From Niebla homalea (Eukaryota; Ascomycota; Lecanoromycetes; Lecanorales; Ramalinaceae), in contig JAHGAU010000023.1 in the NCBI GenBank assembly GCA_019925105.1, positions 310,001 to 374,000 of the forward strand: a stretch of 64,000 nt of DNA, given 5' to 3'. Position 1 is the stretch's first letter. Every line of letters starts with the position of its first letter. A program made the translations under genes and the position numbers. The notes beneath the pieces are model-generated. The model had not been told where the DNA came from. It saw only the letters and a list, made by a program, of their open reading frames with translations, and did not search any database. Positions 24,930 through 36,039 of the stretch are shown here, one piece after another.

Positions 24930-24983
24930 TCGGGTTTAACGTGTACGGTTGGTAGGTTTGTACGGTTGGGGGGTCACCCCTTC
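24930..24983. repeat. Right terminal inverted repeat of the transposon
   Basis: Reverse complement of the left end, ending CACCCCTTC just before a TA. Sequence outside (TGAGCTGG) is single-copy in this window. Confidence 0.85.
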
Positions 24984-25198
24984 TATGAGCTGGCAAACAT
25001 TCTCTTGGAACGAGGAATGGGTAGATTTGTGAGGAGGAGCTTTCAAGGGCAGATGATTATTGAATCACCAAGGCTCGCAATGGAATGGTTCCAGATTCCG
25101 ATGTTTAGGTCTCGAGAGCCGCACGTCATAAGACGACCTGTTCTTTGCCTCTAAAATTTTGCGTGAATCGGCCCCTTTTTCGCATGCAGCTGTATGCT

Positions 25199-27659
25199 TC
25201 AATGCGACAGTTCCTCCAACCAGGCAACCAAGCGCTTTTTAATAATGACCTGCTTCCAATTTTAGCAAGGGGCCCGGTAAAGGACAATGAAACGAAAAAG
25301 GAGAGAGGCTGAAATGGTCTGGACTCACCCCTACCAGCCGTCCACTCCCCTCCTCCGTCACGCACAAATGCCTTAACCCTAGCTTCCCAAACATCTCCAG
25401 AGCATATTCCATCGGTGCCTTGGCACAAATCGTAAGTGGTGTTCTATCCACGAAACTGCTGAGGTCGAATTCATCTTCCCCATCTTCTGGGCTCGAACCC
25501 AGCACCCGTACCTGACATGCATCATCCCATACCGCGCCCAACTTGTTCAGGCCAAAATCCAATTCTCCTTCCGCGAGATATCCCTGGAGTATTCCCTCCT
25601 GCACAAGCACGAGCCCCGCATCCATTAGCCCGCGCTCCTTGAGCCGCTCAAGCTTCTCACACAGAAGTTTGCGAGATACTTTGTTAGAAGGCGAGACATG
25701 TACAGTGATGTCCTGCATGGTCTTGCTCGGTGGAATCAGCTCCTCCACGAGCTTCTGCTCCTTCTGCACGAGTTTCATGGCGTGATCGAGATCCAGAAAC
25801 GGGTGACCCAGCACAGACTGCGCAAGGTCGTATACGCCACTCGCCTCCAAAGCGTCAGCGACCCATTTAGCGACCAAGATGGCTATCATGTGCGGAACAA
25901 TGTACTCGAGCTCGCCCGTTAGCTCGAACATGATGACAGCAAGGGAGATGGTCATGCGGGAAACGCCTGCGAGGAAAGCCGCTGCGCCGGCCATGGCGAA
26001 GATACCAGGGGAGATGGAGGGAATCAATTGGCCAACCAGCCGGCCGCAGAAGGCGCCAGCGTCGAGGGCGGGGATGATGATGCCGGAGGGGACTTTGCAG
26101 CCGAAGGTGATGATGGTGAGGATCAGCTTGGAAAGCATGCCGTAGACGAGCCAGCCAATGTACTTAGGTCGGGCGTCAGAGGATGCCTCTTGTCGGCAGA
26201 GCCAGGAGATGGAGGTGTGGCCGTCATGGCAGGTTTGGAGCAGGTTACGAATGATCTTGTCGCCTGGCTCACGGGTCATCGGGTTGGGGTACTGTAAGAG
26301 ACCAGTGACGAGGACGACAAGGAGCACTTCAAAGACCGGATGATTCTTGATGATGCTGTATTGGCGGAATGATTTCGACCAGAGGAAGTTGGCTTTGCAG
26401 AAGATACCGCCCCATAGACCGCCAGCAATACCGAGAAGAATGAAGACGAGGTAGTGTATGGGCGAGTAGGAGGTACCATAGTCAGTCTCGAAAAGGACCA
26501 ATTTGCCGGTGCCTGTGGGATTGAGGATTTTGAGAATAGCTGCGGCCCACAAAGAGCAGAAGAAAGCTCGCCAGAGGACTTTACGAGGGAAGTAAGTGCT
26601 GATTTCTTCGTAGCTGAACAGCACGCCACCGATTGGGGCGCCGAATGCCACAGATAAGCCGGAGGAACAGCCAGCACTCAAGAGCTCTCTCATCTTCCGG
26701 CCATTTTCTCGGTATTTGGGAAAGCATTTGCCAACAAGGTAGGCGACACAAGTCGATATATGAACGAACGGTCCTTCCTTTCCCAAACACATACCAGTGG
26801 CAACCGCAAAAACCGCCCCGACAGCTTTCACAACCAAGACCTTGAAATCCAGGAAGTGAGGGATCACGAAACCGGACAAAATAGTCTTGATTTCAGGGAT
26901 CCCCGACCCAGCGGCCAAATACAGGCTCTTGCCTGTAACGCCCTGATCGCTCCCATGCCCCTGTTGTGCCCCTTCATCACCATGACCCGGCGCTGTAGCA
27001 GGCAAATTTGATCTTGTAAGCATCGTCAAGGAAGAGCTGACAACTCCAAAGAGCAATGCCCAACCGACATATATGCCAAACTTCCTATACCAGCCATCCG
27101 CCCACATGTGCCATTCCTCGCAATCCACACTCAATTGTGCATTGATACTTAGGGGGGAGCGATCAGTGCAGCATGTCTCCCGATTCGAGAACGGATTCGA
27201 GGTGCAGTATCCCAGCTTCCAATCGCTGACCGTCTCTTCTGCCACATCGACGAGGAAAGCCACACAAGCTGTGAGAATGCCAATGAGGGCCGCGGCAATC
27301 CATCCTGAGCATGTTTCGAAGACGGCAGCGATGCCGCAACGGATGCCCTTTCGAGAATGTATGAGGCGGTAGCGGTAGGAGTCCTTGACCTAGAGGATGT
27401 CAGTCACTAATCTCCCTATGACAGCTGATTAGGCGCGTCTCACCAGATCATGGAGCCAGTCTATCGTGGTATAATCATTGTACGGTAATCTCTCTCCCAC
27501 GGCAGCGGAGGCCAGAGCCTGTTCCTCCTTACTGACGTAGGAGGCGATGATGGATGAAGCTTCATCCTCGTGCTGAACTGCATTCAATCGTCTATCATTG
27601 GCCAAGCCATGGGGGAGCAGCTTGGTCCGCTCGTTGGCATGCTCGACATCGGGCGACAT
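25199..27659 (-). CDS. CLC-type chloride/proton exchanger with CBS domains
   Basis: Three exons, 27659-27444, 27389-25329 and 25249-25199, give 775 residues. The introns (54 and 79 bases) join IDWLHDL to VKDSYRYRL and GRLVG to VIIKKRLVAWLEEL. CLC selectivity-filter motifs are present: GSGIPEIK (about 233-240), GKEGPFVH (about 275-282, containing the gating glutamate) and GVLFSYEEISTYF. The second glutamate pair (YEE) sits where the proton glutamate of CLC exchangers lies. The C-terminal 150 residues form two CBS domains. It is expected in the plasma membrane or Golgi/endosome membranes, where yeast Gef1-type proteins move chloride against protons for pH and cation homeostasis. Start: the first ATG of the open exon, MSPDVEHANERTKLLP; an upstream exon cannot be excluded. 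Confidence 0.9.
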
Positions 27660-28363
27660 GCCTCGTCGTCTCTAACAGGACGAAGGATGCAGAGGAAGGA
27701 AGAGGCATCTAGGATCACTCGACAGCGATCTGAGGCCACAAGGATGTCGCACATTAGCTCCATCTTGCCGTCAATAGCAATGGCCATTTTCAGGTTTCCG
27801 TGGAATAACGCTGGGAAGCTCTGGGGGGTAAATTGCGGCTTGCTGATTCGCCCTGATAAGCATGTAGGGAGATCATTGATAACAGCACGCCAATATGGTG
27901 GGATGCTACGCTATCCCTGTTACGATAATTGGGATACTTCCAGCGTTGAAGCAGCAAACGTAGGCATGTGCCCTGCATATGCGATTGTTTGACAGGTCAG
28001 GCTAGCAAAACTTGCATGGTATTGTAAAAGCATCGGAGCTTAGGCTGGTGAAATGGAGATTGAAGTTGCGAAAACATGTTGAAACGTAGCCAGGTAATTG
28101 CGAGCTAAATTTCTGGTTCTTCCTCCTAAGGCAATGGTGAAGAGTCAGAGTGTATTGCATGTCTCATTGTCACCGGTAAGGCAGTCACCAGTCTTTAAAT
28201 ATATCTATCATATCAATGTGCTCCTCTGAGAAACCTCCCCATTCCAACGCCAGCGCTGTCTTTTGTCATAATCATACAGATCTCTTCAACGCCCACGCTT
28301 GAACGCTAATGGCAGTATCTGATTCGTGAACAAGAAGGACCAAAAAGTCATAAGTCATGCCCG
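27660..28363. other. Intergenic, promoter region of the CLC gene
   Basis: Lies between the CLC start and the 3' end of the next minus-strand gene. I see no conserved coding segment in the overlapping open frames here. Confidence 0.5.
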
Positions 28364-29773
28364 CTAGACCTCCATGCTCCAGCGTTGTCCATTCTGGATG
28401 GTCCTAGTCGGTATGGGGAAGTGCCACTCGTTGTTGGCCTCACTCTTCGGCTCAAGACCATCTGCTCCCAGCTTAAGGAAGCTGCCACTCTCTTCTCTTG
28501 GAGTCGGGGGCGGCAGCATCACGAGACTTGCGTCGTTGAAGGATGAGAAGTAGCTCCCGTTCTCTTTACTACCATTATCGGAGGTATGGGTTGGATGGGT
28601 CGGATGGGTCGGAAGCATCTGCAACGTCAGAAGCGATGAGGCACTATTGGCTGATACCATTACCGGACGATTCTGTGAGATGTCCTGCTTGCTCAACTGC
28701 GACAAAGGCAGGTTATTGGAGGCTGATGGTATAGTTGACAACGGCGGTCGTGGTGAAGCTAGCGGCAGATCTGCAAGCGCTGTCGAGGTTGTTGGCGGAG
28801 TGTGTATGGTGGCTCGTTGAGATGTTGGAGGAGGAGGAAGGGGCAGAAAGTGGCTGGTCGAGCCTGGGTCTCCATCGGCTCTTTGGCCCGTGGTAGAAGC
28901 TGACATCGACGCCGCAGAGGTCATGCTATGATTAGAGCCCATCCTACCGATCGTTGCCGAGGACATGGCTGGAGGTGGACCCTCACCCCGAGCCATTTTC
29001 TCTTCCATCAACTTTTCTCCAACTTTGCGGCCTAGGTTCTCGCCTCCACCTCTTCGTGAGCTGCCCCTGCTCTGTAGGCTACTGGCGCCACCACTCAGCC
29101 CGCTGTCGCTCCGACTCCTGTTGCATCTTTCTTTGCCTTCCATGATCTTGGCCTTTGGAGGAGGTTGTAGCATCCATTGAGTCTCCTTTCTCGAGATAGG
29201 GGCTGTGCTCACAACAGGAGGATGCAAGTCGTTGACCTCGGGATTGCGAGCGTAGTAGTAAGCGCCCCCTCCGGACGCGGTGCGGGAAAGGTCGCCTGTT
29301 GATGAAGCAGCCTCTTCAAGCCCCCAGAGGATCTCATCTTCCCGTTGGTACCTCCGTCGATTCCAAGTGGCCTCGCTATTTTGGCTCAAGTTTTGAGATA
29401 GGGCAGAGGCACCAGTCGTGGTATCCATGCTATTTGTGCCAGTCCCTGGGCTGCTTGTTGCCCCCGCAGACTCTAGCTCTCTATCTTCCAGCGGCTTCAA
29501 CCTCAATCTTTTCCTCTTCTTGGCCTGCTCCTTGGTCAAACGTTTTGGGGGTGGTCCTGGGCCCAGGTTGATCTCTTCATTCCAGCCAGGATTGGTGCCC
29601 GAAGGAAGAGGATGTCGAAATGTTCCAGCCATCTCCCTCTCGGCTTTCGCACGCTTGGCGTCTTTCCGCATTTTCCGTTGTTCTCTGACTTTGGTACATG
29701 GTGCGCAAGATACGTAGTAGAAGACGGCGGACTGGGTACCACGCCAGAACCACGACTCGGTGAGGAAAGTCAT
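28364..29773 (-). CDS. Conserved fungal protein of unknown function, basic and low-complexity
   Basis: A single exon of 469 residues. I start it at the ATG at 29773 (MTFLTESWFWRGTQSAVFYY) rather than at the far upstream in-frame ATG, because this N-terminus, with SCAPCTKVREQRKMRKDAKR just after it, is the compact conserved-looking part. It has an aromatic N-terminal segment with a CxxC pair, then a Lys/Arg-rich stretch, followed by about 350 residues rich in Ser, Pro and Gly. A HPTHPTHPTH run comes from a short tandem repeat near 28590. No catalytic motif is visible. I recall similar N-termini in ascomycete hypothetical proteins but know no function. Confidence 0.65.
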   Translation of the reverse strand: MTFLTESWFWRGTQSAVFYYVSCAPCTKVREQRKMRKDAKRAKAEREMAGTFRHPLPSGTNPGWNEEINLGPGPPPKRLTKEQAKKRKRLRLKPLEDRELESAGATSSPGTGTNSMDTTTGASALSQNLSQNSEATWNRRRYQREDEILWGLEEAASSTGDLSRTASGGGAYYYARNPEVNDLHPPVVSTAPISRKETQWMLQPPPKAKIMEGKERCNRSRSDSGLSGGASSLQSRGSSRRGGGENLGRKVGEKLMEEKMARGEGPPPAMSSATIGRMGSNHSMTSAASMSASTTGQRADGDPGSTSHFLPLPPPPTSQRATIHTPPTTSTALADLPLASPRPPLSTIPSASNNLPLSQLSKQDISQNRPVMVSANSASSLLTLQMLPTHPTHPTHTSDNGSKENGSYFSSFNDASLVMLPPPTPREESGSFLKLGADGLEPKSEANNEWHFPIPTRTIQNGQRWSMEV

Positions 29774-30942
29774 GGATGACAAAGATATCGAAGGGTACAG
29801 CGATGATAGCTTGGTGAAGCTGTGTCTTGGAGGGTCTGCTAGACTTCTATCCTCACCAAGATCCGGAAAAGATCTGGAGTTGCTGCCATTAGCAAGATTA
29901 AATGAATTTGCCTTTGTGGCTTGATGATCAATTGAGTTCGAGGTGCGCCAGGCACTTTGTTCTCCAAACAATAGAATCTTTGTGTCGAGGGTTCCAGATA
30001 CCCAAAGCTATCCAAAGGCTCTGTAATTCTTCTTGACCGTCTTTCTCAAAGTGCTTGCGCCGGTAGTCAGTCGCAACTGCTAAGGATATGGGGTTTCGTG
30101 ATCCAGTCTTTGAGGTCGGACACCCATATACTCAAGTGGGCGCTCTGTAGCTTTGTACGGTAGCTTTGTACGGAATAGATAGTAGAGTCTTGCAGGAATG
30201 TGCACGGATGTCAGTCAGACGCTTGCTATGTAAGAAGTGTTGATGCCGCTGTCAAAGACTCGAAGGAGGTGGTGTCCCCCCACAATTCGCAATTGGGAAA
30301 TGGGAAATTGGCAGGGGTCCTTTTCTGTCTGGACTTTCTGCGGAGGGTTTGATGACGCCGCCTTGGCTTGGCCCCAAGTCCAAAAACGAACGGTCCCTGT
30401 TGTATGGTCCCTGTTATCCGGTCCCCTGCTTCTCTTGAACGGTTTACCCAGTATTATCATATGATAGTAGACCGTAAGCGTGAGTTGATATGCTCGATGA
30501 CAAAAAGGACACCTGAGAAGAACTGAAAGGGGATGTGGATGTGGATGTGCAGAGCTAAAGGCCTTTCGCCGGGCGCGTCTCACCAATGTGAAACCATCAG
30601 CAACCGGTTTGGGTACCCGCCTCATTATTTACTAAGGTAGAGCAGAGTCGCAACGCGCAAGAAGAGCGAGGTGTCGAATCGGAATGCTCCAACAGGTCAT
30701 CATAACTTCATCCAAGATTTCAACAAACTATGCTAGTCAATCACAGAAGTAAGTAATCGTAAGCGGAGAGAAGCATTCAATCAATGTTGGCGCATTTTGG
30801 GGTCGCTAATTACATTTGTTTTAATTGGATCCTGAATCTGAAAAGAATCGAAAGAAATTGTTTTTGCCAGCGCGAATCCCATTTGCTCCATCCCCTGCCT
30901 CCCTCCCGTCTCACGTTGCACACCCTTCTCAGAGGCCATTCC
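29774..30942. other. Intergenic, nothing recognised
   Basis: No convincing gene. It includes a 13-base direct tandem duplication (GTAGCTTTGTACG twice, 30147-30172). Confidence 0.5.
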
Positions 30943-31887
30943 TTACAGCACGGCAGCGAGGAAAGCTCCAAGCATCCCATACTCTGCAGCAGGCATAAGC
31001 CCAATAGCATCTCCTTTGAACGCGCTCGCCGTGGCTTTGCCAGAAGCCATCGATGAAGTCCCACTTGGCATTTCAGCGCCTGACGCACCGGCAGCCGGAC
31101 CGGACGTTGCAGCCGCCGCCATATCTTCTGGTGGCGCACTGCCAGCGCTGCCCGTGGGAGGTATGTACCACGAATTGGACATGGCAGGGATCGAGCTACT
31201 GGGCGGCGGCGAGATGCCGTTCCCCTTGTAGTAACTGCTGAAAGCGTTTGGCACCTGCGCCGCGTTTGTCGCGAGGGTGATGACCCCACTCCCACTCTGG
31301 CCACGTTTCAATTCATCTTGGGCGGTCCCGGTCGGGACGAACGTCGAGGGTTTGTTTGTGATGACAGCCGTTGACAGTCCGGCCGGGATGGTCACGAGAG
31401 AGGGGAGGCTTGTTGCCGCGGCGGGTTCGCTCGTTACCAGAGCTGTTGACGGGCTAGTAGCTGCGGAGGTCAGCCCGGCCATTGGGAAGTTCTCGACTGG
31501 TGGATCGGCAGCCTCATCTGATGGCTTACGTTTTGGGAGACTGCTGACACCAGCTGGGATCGTTGCGAGAGGTGCTGTTCAATTGAGTGTCAGTTCAAGG
31601 CAATAAGTAGGTCTTGAGGACCTACGTTGACCAGTGACATGACCATCCGTATCCGTTTCTGTGAGATACTGGGCTTCTGGGTTATCCTAATACGAAAGTC
31701 CGGGGGTCAGTGAGTGAGACGCCTTTGATTAACTCGGGAGTCTTGAGATTCTGCATGAATTGTCGAGGTTTTCAAGTTGATGACCCATTGCGTGGACGCC
31801 TTTTGCTTTCATACTCACAGCTGATGATGATGCTGCGTACGCAGTGACCACAATGGTAGCAAAGTTGAGAAGAAGGTGGCTATGCAT
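30943..31887 (-). CDS. Ser/Thr-rich GPI-anchored cell-surface protein
   Basis: Three exons, 31887-31819, 31686-31626 and 31574-30943, give 253 residues with matching phases. The N-terminus MHSHLLLNFATIVVTAYAAS is a signal peptide. The body is rich in Ser, Thr, Pro and Ala (many possible O-glycosylation sites), and the C-terminus ends in a short hydrophobic tail (AAEYGMLGAFLAAVL) after small residues, the pattern of a GPI-attachment signal. Such proteins sit in the fungal plasma membrane or cell wall. I do not recognise a named family. The first intron is long (132 bases). Confidence 0.75.
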
Positions 31888-32383
31888 CGTGAGATCGATC
31901 GGATTTCAAATAATGAATGTGAAGGAATAAACGGTCCAACGAGACACGGTACCAACTACTTCCTTAACTTTGTGCAATGACAGGTATCTACTTGATATAT
32001 TGCATTTCCAGCCACTCAAGGGGCGAACGCGTTGACATGCTTTCAATCGCTCAGATAACGCGTCCTTTTTGGTATCGTGTGCGATTGGCGTTGCCAGGAA
32101 TTCGCTGGTTGACAATGCCATTGTCCCCCTTCACCCTACCCTTGCATATCCATTCCAGACACAGCCGCTAAAATCCTTTCGAGTATGAGAACCAGACGCG
32201 AAAGTGCGACAGCATAAAAGAGTCTTCATTATCACGATCAATCTTGTTCGACATGATGAGGGAGCTGTTTCGAGTTAGAATCCATCACCGTCAACCTGAA
32301 TGCAAAGACTGACCTTGCGTGTTTCTGCAGGTGGACCAACTTCTAGGAGAAAAGTGGTGTATTATGCACATTGACTTGCGTGA
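31888..32383. other. Intergenic, nothing recognised
   Basis: Should contain the promoter of the GPI-protein gene; the kinase-ankyrin gene ends at its far side. No repeats or frames of note. Confidence 0.5.
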
Positions 32384-34690
32384 CTATATCAGTCCTGTCG
32401 CGCGTTGCTTCAGTGTCTTCTCAGGATTTCCCGTTTCATCCAACAGCTCATAGGCCTCCTGATGGTCATGAGCATGGGCAACATCACGTGCAGTCATCTT
32501 CCTATTGTCCTTCATTTTTGAATATGCCACTGGATCCATGTGTCCGTGCAAAAGGGACTTGATCGCAGCCAGATCGCCTTGTTGCGATGCTAAATGCAGA
32601 GGAGTTCTCCCTTCTTTATCTTGCCATGCCACAAGGACTGCGGGCTTGAGGCTGAAAGTTTCAAGCAAGTATTCAATAATCTTGGAAGAACCATTGTTGG
32701 CAGCGTAGTGCAGCGGCAGCCATCCCATCGAGTCTTCGTGGGTCATGATACTGTCCCAGTCTTTAGGAGAGGTCTTATGCCAATATTGTAAGACTTTCCA
32801 AAAGTGCGACTTTTGGCATTCATGATGTATTTTGGTCATGCCGTGTTCATCTTCATCCACAGATCCCTTTCTCAAAGCTGGTGATGACCTCGAGGATTCC
32901 AAGGCCTCAACAGCTGACCAGATCTTCTTGCTTGAGCCCAAATCCGGTGGCTGGGAACCTTGGGACAGGCCGCGTGCCCGTGCATTTGCCGCCAACGATG
33001 GCGAGCTATGTATGGTTTTTCGGACAAGGCGACGCCACTTTAGTCCCCGCATTGCTTTGGCGGTGCGAATCCACATGACTATTTCAGATGGGTCTTTCAG
33101 ATCTACCTCTGGCAGGTCCAAAGGGTGGCCATCCCAGCCGGTCCTGAGAAGACATTTGACACGAGGCTTGTTGCCTCGCTCATAGGCTCGCCGAAGCGGA
33201 TTATGTTCCCTTTTGCCATGATGGTGGCTCGGCTGCTGCACTATTGCTCGTGTTTCGGTCTCCACTTCCTCAATGGTGCTATTGGGATGCAAAAGCCCGT
33301 AAAGGTCTAGATAGACCTCCCAAGATAAATATCTGTGGCTTGCCTCCTCGATCATCATCGCTTCCACTATCGTAAGCATCGATGTCAGGTTTGAGCTACC
33401 ATCATCCCTAAGTAGCTGACATGTCCAATCTTGGACCACCTTCATGTTGTTGAAGAAGGAATCATCATGACCTTGTCCTCCTGGGGTGCTTTTCGGGTGA
33501 TGGTGGTTTTTGATCCGCTGCTCTCGGAAACGTGAAAGCTGTTGGTGTTTCCAGCCGTACACGGCTATCGTAAGCAACTCGATTGTGATGCAACCTAGAG
33601 ACCAGACATCAAAGGCTCGACCATGCCGCTTTTCAGCCTTCTGGCCCAAGTCGTCTCTATACTCAGGGGGTTGATACGTATAAGTCCCGAGCGTGCCTTC
33701 AGTATCGGATACTTGAGCCGATCGTAGCAGATGCGTTCGACCAAAGTCAGCAAGCTTCCAAATCTGGCCAAATAGGAGGATGTTTGAAGGCTTGATATCA
33801 TGATGTGATGATATAAAACCTTCAATCTCCCTATGGACAAACACCACAGCACGAGAGATGGACAATATTGAGTGATGAATGTATTCCTTTAGCTGCCCTT
33901 GGTTCTGGTCTCTCCAATCCTCTGGAGTTCTGGGAGAGTAGAGCCACTGCTTCAGGTTCATTCGTGCATTGGGGAACAGAAGGTTGAGATAAGTCGCCTC
34001 GCTCTCTGATTCTGGAACTGGTGCAGTCCATGAGGCTATCAGAGGTACAATGTGATCATGTTTCCTTGCTTGAAGCGTCTGCACCTCCCTCATCACCGTT
34101 TCGCGCTTGTATGCAGGTTCTACTCTGATTGTCTTGAGAGCAAGAAGCTGACGCTGGTTGCGTTGTCAGCTTCTACATATCTGAAGGAAGGCAGATCCTA
34201 CCGATGAGTATCCCGGTAGATGCCCGTCTGCCATCCGTACCTCAAACACATGGCCAAAGGCTCCGTTGCCCTTGGGCCGGTGGGCTTCATACTTCAATGG
34301 AGGGATAAATTCCACAGGAAAGGTCCTGTGCTCTGCCGGCACAAGTGTAGCAGGTACCTCCCACTGCCGGTAATAAAGGCTCTTCCTGTCTTGGAGGCTG
34401 CCAATCTCAGGTATGTCTGATTCTTGGAGGAAAGGAAGGTCCTTGTCGCCACATCCCTTTAAGAGGTATTTCTGGACGTCCCATCCACGATCGAGTAATA
34501 CAAGGATTGCAAAGAGCCTCGGTGCCTTCAACAAGATCTCGTGCCAATCCTCAGGGTCCATTTCGGAGCCATTGTCGCGAAAGTAGTCTTCAAGATTCTT
34601 TGCGTTGATGATGCGATAGACGGCCTCGAGTGGTATAAAATCCTCCTCTTTCGCCCTCTCGAGTTCGAGCTTGAGATTCATGGTCGACAT
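32384..34690 (-). CDS. Protein kinase with C-terminal ankyrin repeats
   Basis: Two exons, 34690-34202 and 34147-32384, give 750 residues; the 54-base intron interrupts the kinase N-lobe at phase 0. The kinase domain shows the glycine loop GNGAFGHVF (141-149), the lysine in LLALKTI (about 168), the catalytic loop SSHHDIKPSN (HHD at about 278-280 in place of HRD), DFG (about 297-299) and a PPEY activation-segment end. The C-terminal third contains ankyrin repeats, for example LPLHYAANNGSSKIIEYLLE and TPLHLASQQGDLAAIKSLL. The first 140 residues resemble the extra N-terminal region of related fungal kinases. The domain pair suggests signalling through protein contact; substrates are unknown. All main catalytic residues are present, so it is probably active. 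Confidence 0.85.
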
Positions 34691-35413
34691 TCAGGTCGGA
34701 GGTCATAGAATGGACTCGGGCAAGTGGGGGGCCTCTTATGATATATATCTGACAGACAAGGCTGGAGCCCGCGTCGTAAGATCAGGCTGTAGATCGTGCG
34801 ATGCTGTGGATCCATTTGCGCAAACACTGCGTTTCGCAGCTCTGCACTATTATGGAGCAGCTCTGACCAAGGGCGCAATTGGATACATCAGAACTGACGT
34901 ACAATCCGGTGTTGCATTGAACACTGTGGTTTGGCCGCCACTTCCCAGCTCCCTTTCCCTTGGACCTTAGAGAGCCTGAGATCTTTTCAATCCCAGTATT
35001 GCATTTTCAGGCAAAAACACTGACGTGTAAGCTGATGGTCGGGCGCCGCCAGCCCCGGTCATGCCCTGTTTTGGTGGAACATTGATAAGGCTCAATTTTG
35101 CGATCTGATGACACCTAAGGCTATTGAATTGTGATGCACAGCCTAAATGCGATTCTACACTTGACCCTCTCTTTGAGCTTTAAAGCGTGATACCTGGGGA
35201 GCCTACAATGTCATCTTCTTGGAGTCAACATCCTCGAGTATGGCCAGTCACATTATCTCACGAACTTAATGAGCAGTGTGTGAAAAATAAGCCCAACCTA
35301 TATGATTTGAGACTACAGCTGGAAGAAATGAGGAGATCCACATCAACACGTATGTGCTTTCTTGTTCTGGGTCCCAGGAACCCCGATCAACAGTAATACT
35401 TGTAAAGTCGGCC
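34691..35413. other. Intergenic, nothing recognised
   Basis: Upstream of the kinase-ankyrin gene and downstream of the small minus-strand gene. No frame resembles a known protein. Confidence 0.5.
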
Positions 35414-35747
35414 TTAGAGCCTCTTTCTAATATCTGAGTCGGGTCTCAGATACGGTTTGAAATTTTCAACATCTTCCAGCTGGGTAAGCCTCCGAGTCAG
35501 TCTCTGCAAAGACGGAAACAGAGTGTCATTCGTTACATCGTATTGTGGGCTATCTTCACTGCTCCCTGGTAGGCCTTTCACAACGCCCGACCTCCATCGC
35601 CCTAGAGGAATGCTGCAGTCAGGAACATTGCACTTTGGTACTGTGTTCACTGTTCTACTTACCTGACCTATAGTAGTATACACGGTCGCCTATGCTATAT
35701 TTCTCCATTTCCACCGAATCAGAAGGTGGCTTTGGTCGAGGCGACAT
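35414..35747 (-). CDS. Small protein with Tudor/SH3-like barrel segment
   Basis: Two exons, 35747-35663 and 35601-35414, give 90 residues. The 61-base intron has a GTAAGT donor and CTCTAG acceptor, and joining them produces a smooth pattern, YSIGDRVYYYRSGRWRSGVV. The segment GDRVYYY-x4-W-x-SGVV-x(n)-YDV resembles the strand pattern of Tudor/SH3-like or chromatin-reader barrels, in which aromatic residues often bind a modified side chain. No other domain is present. I cannot name a family. Small genes beside NLR-like genes are sometimes accessory factors, but nothing here shows that. Confidence 0.5.
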
Positions 35748-36039
35748 TCTCGCAATACTGGAATGGTACGTAGATGTTGTCAAGTGCAGCAGTGAGACAA
35801 ACAGATGGACATAGCCCGGTGGCGAAGCGGCTTTCACCAATCGATGAGATTAGTCAGGTAAGGCTGTCCCTGCATGTCGCTGCCCAGCTGGCAAACGTTG
35901 AGCAATGCCTCGCGTTCGCCTTCTCTGAGGGAAAACGCTGAAGCTCGAGAAAGCATAAGAACACATTCTCACCTATTTCTACAAGTGATGATGCCTCGTT
36001 TTCGCTTTCATCTTGTTTCACTCCGCTTCAAGAGGGGGA

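Larger units (their letters stand above)
21461..24983. mobile_element. 3.5 kb DNA transposon with terminal inverted repeats, interior destroyed by RIP
   Basis: The left end (21461 on) begins GAAGGGGTGACCCCCC and the right end (up to 24983) is its reverse complement; the match continues for about 55 bases and the few internal differences are C/T or G/A changes. Each end is flanked by TA, which fits a Tc1/mariner-type target duplication, although the flanks also share TGAG, so a different target site is possible. The inverted repeat itself contains a direct repeat of CCAACCGTA. From about 21535 to 24920 the interior is AT-rich with almost no CA or TG and no long reading frame, so the transposase cannot be identified. 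The terminal 70 bases escaped most mutation. Confidence 0.85.

Noticed and set aside
29774..29971. 66-residue N-terminal extension of the basic protein at 28364
   Set aside because: The sequence before MTFLTESWFW lacks conserved character; the start at 29773 fits better.
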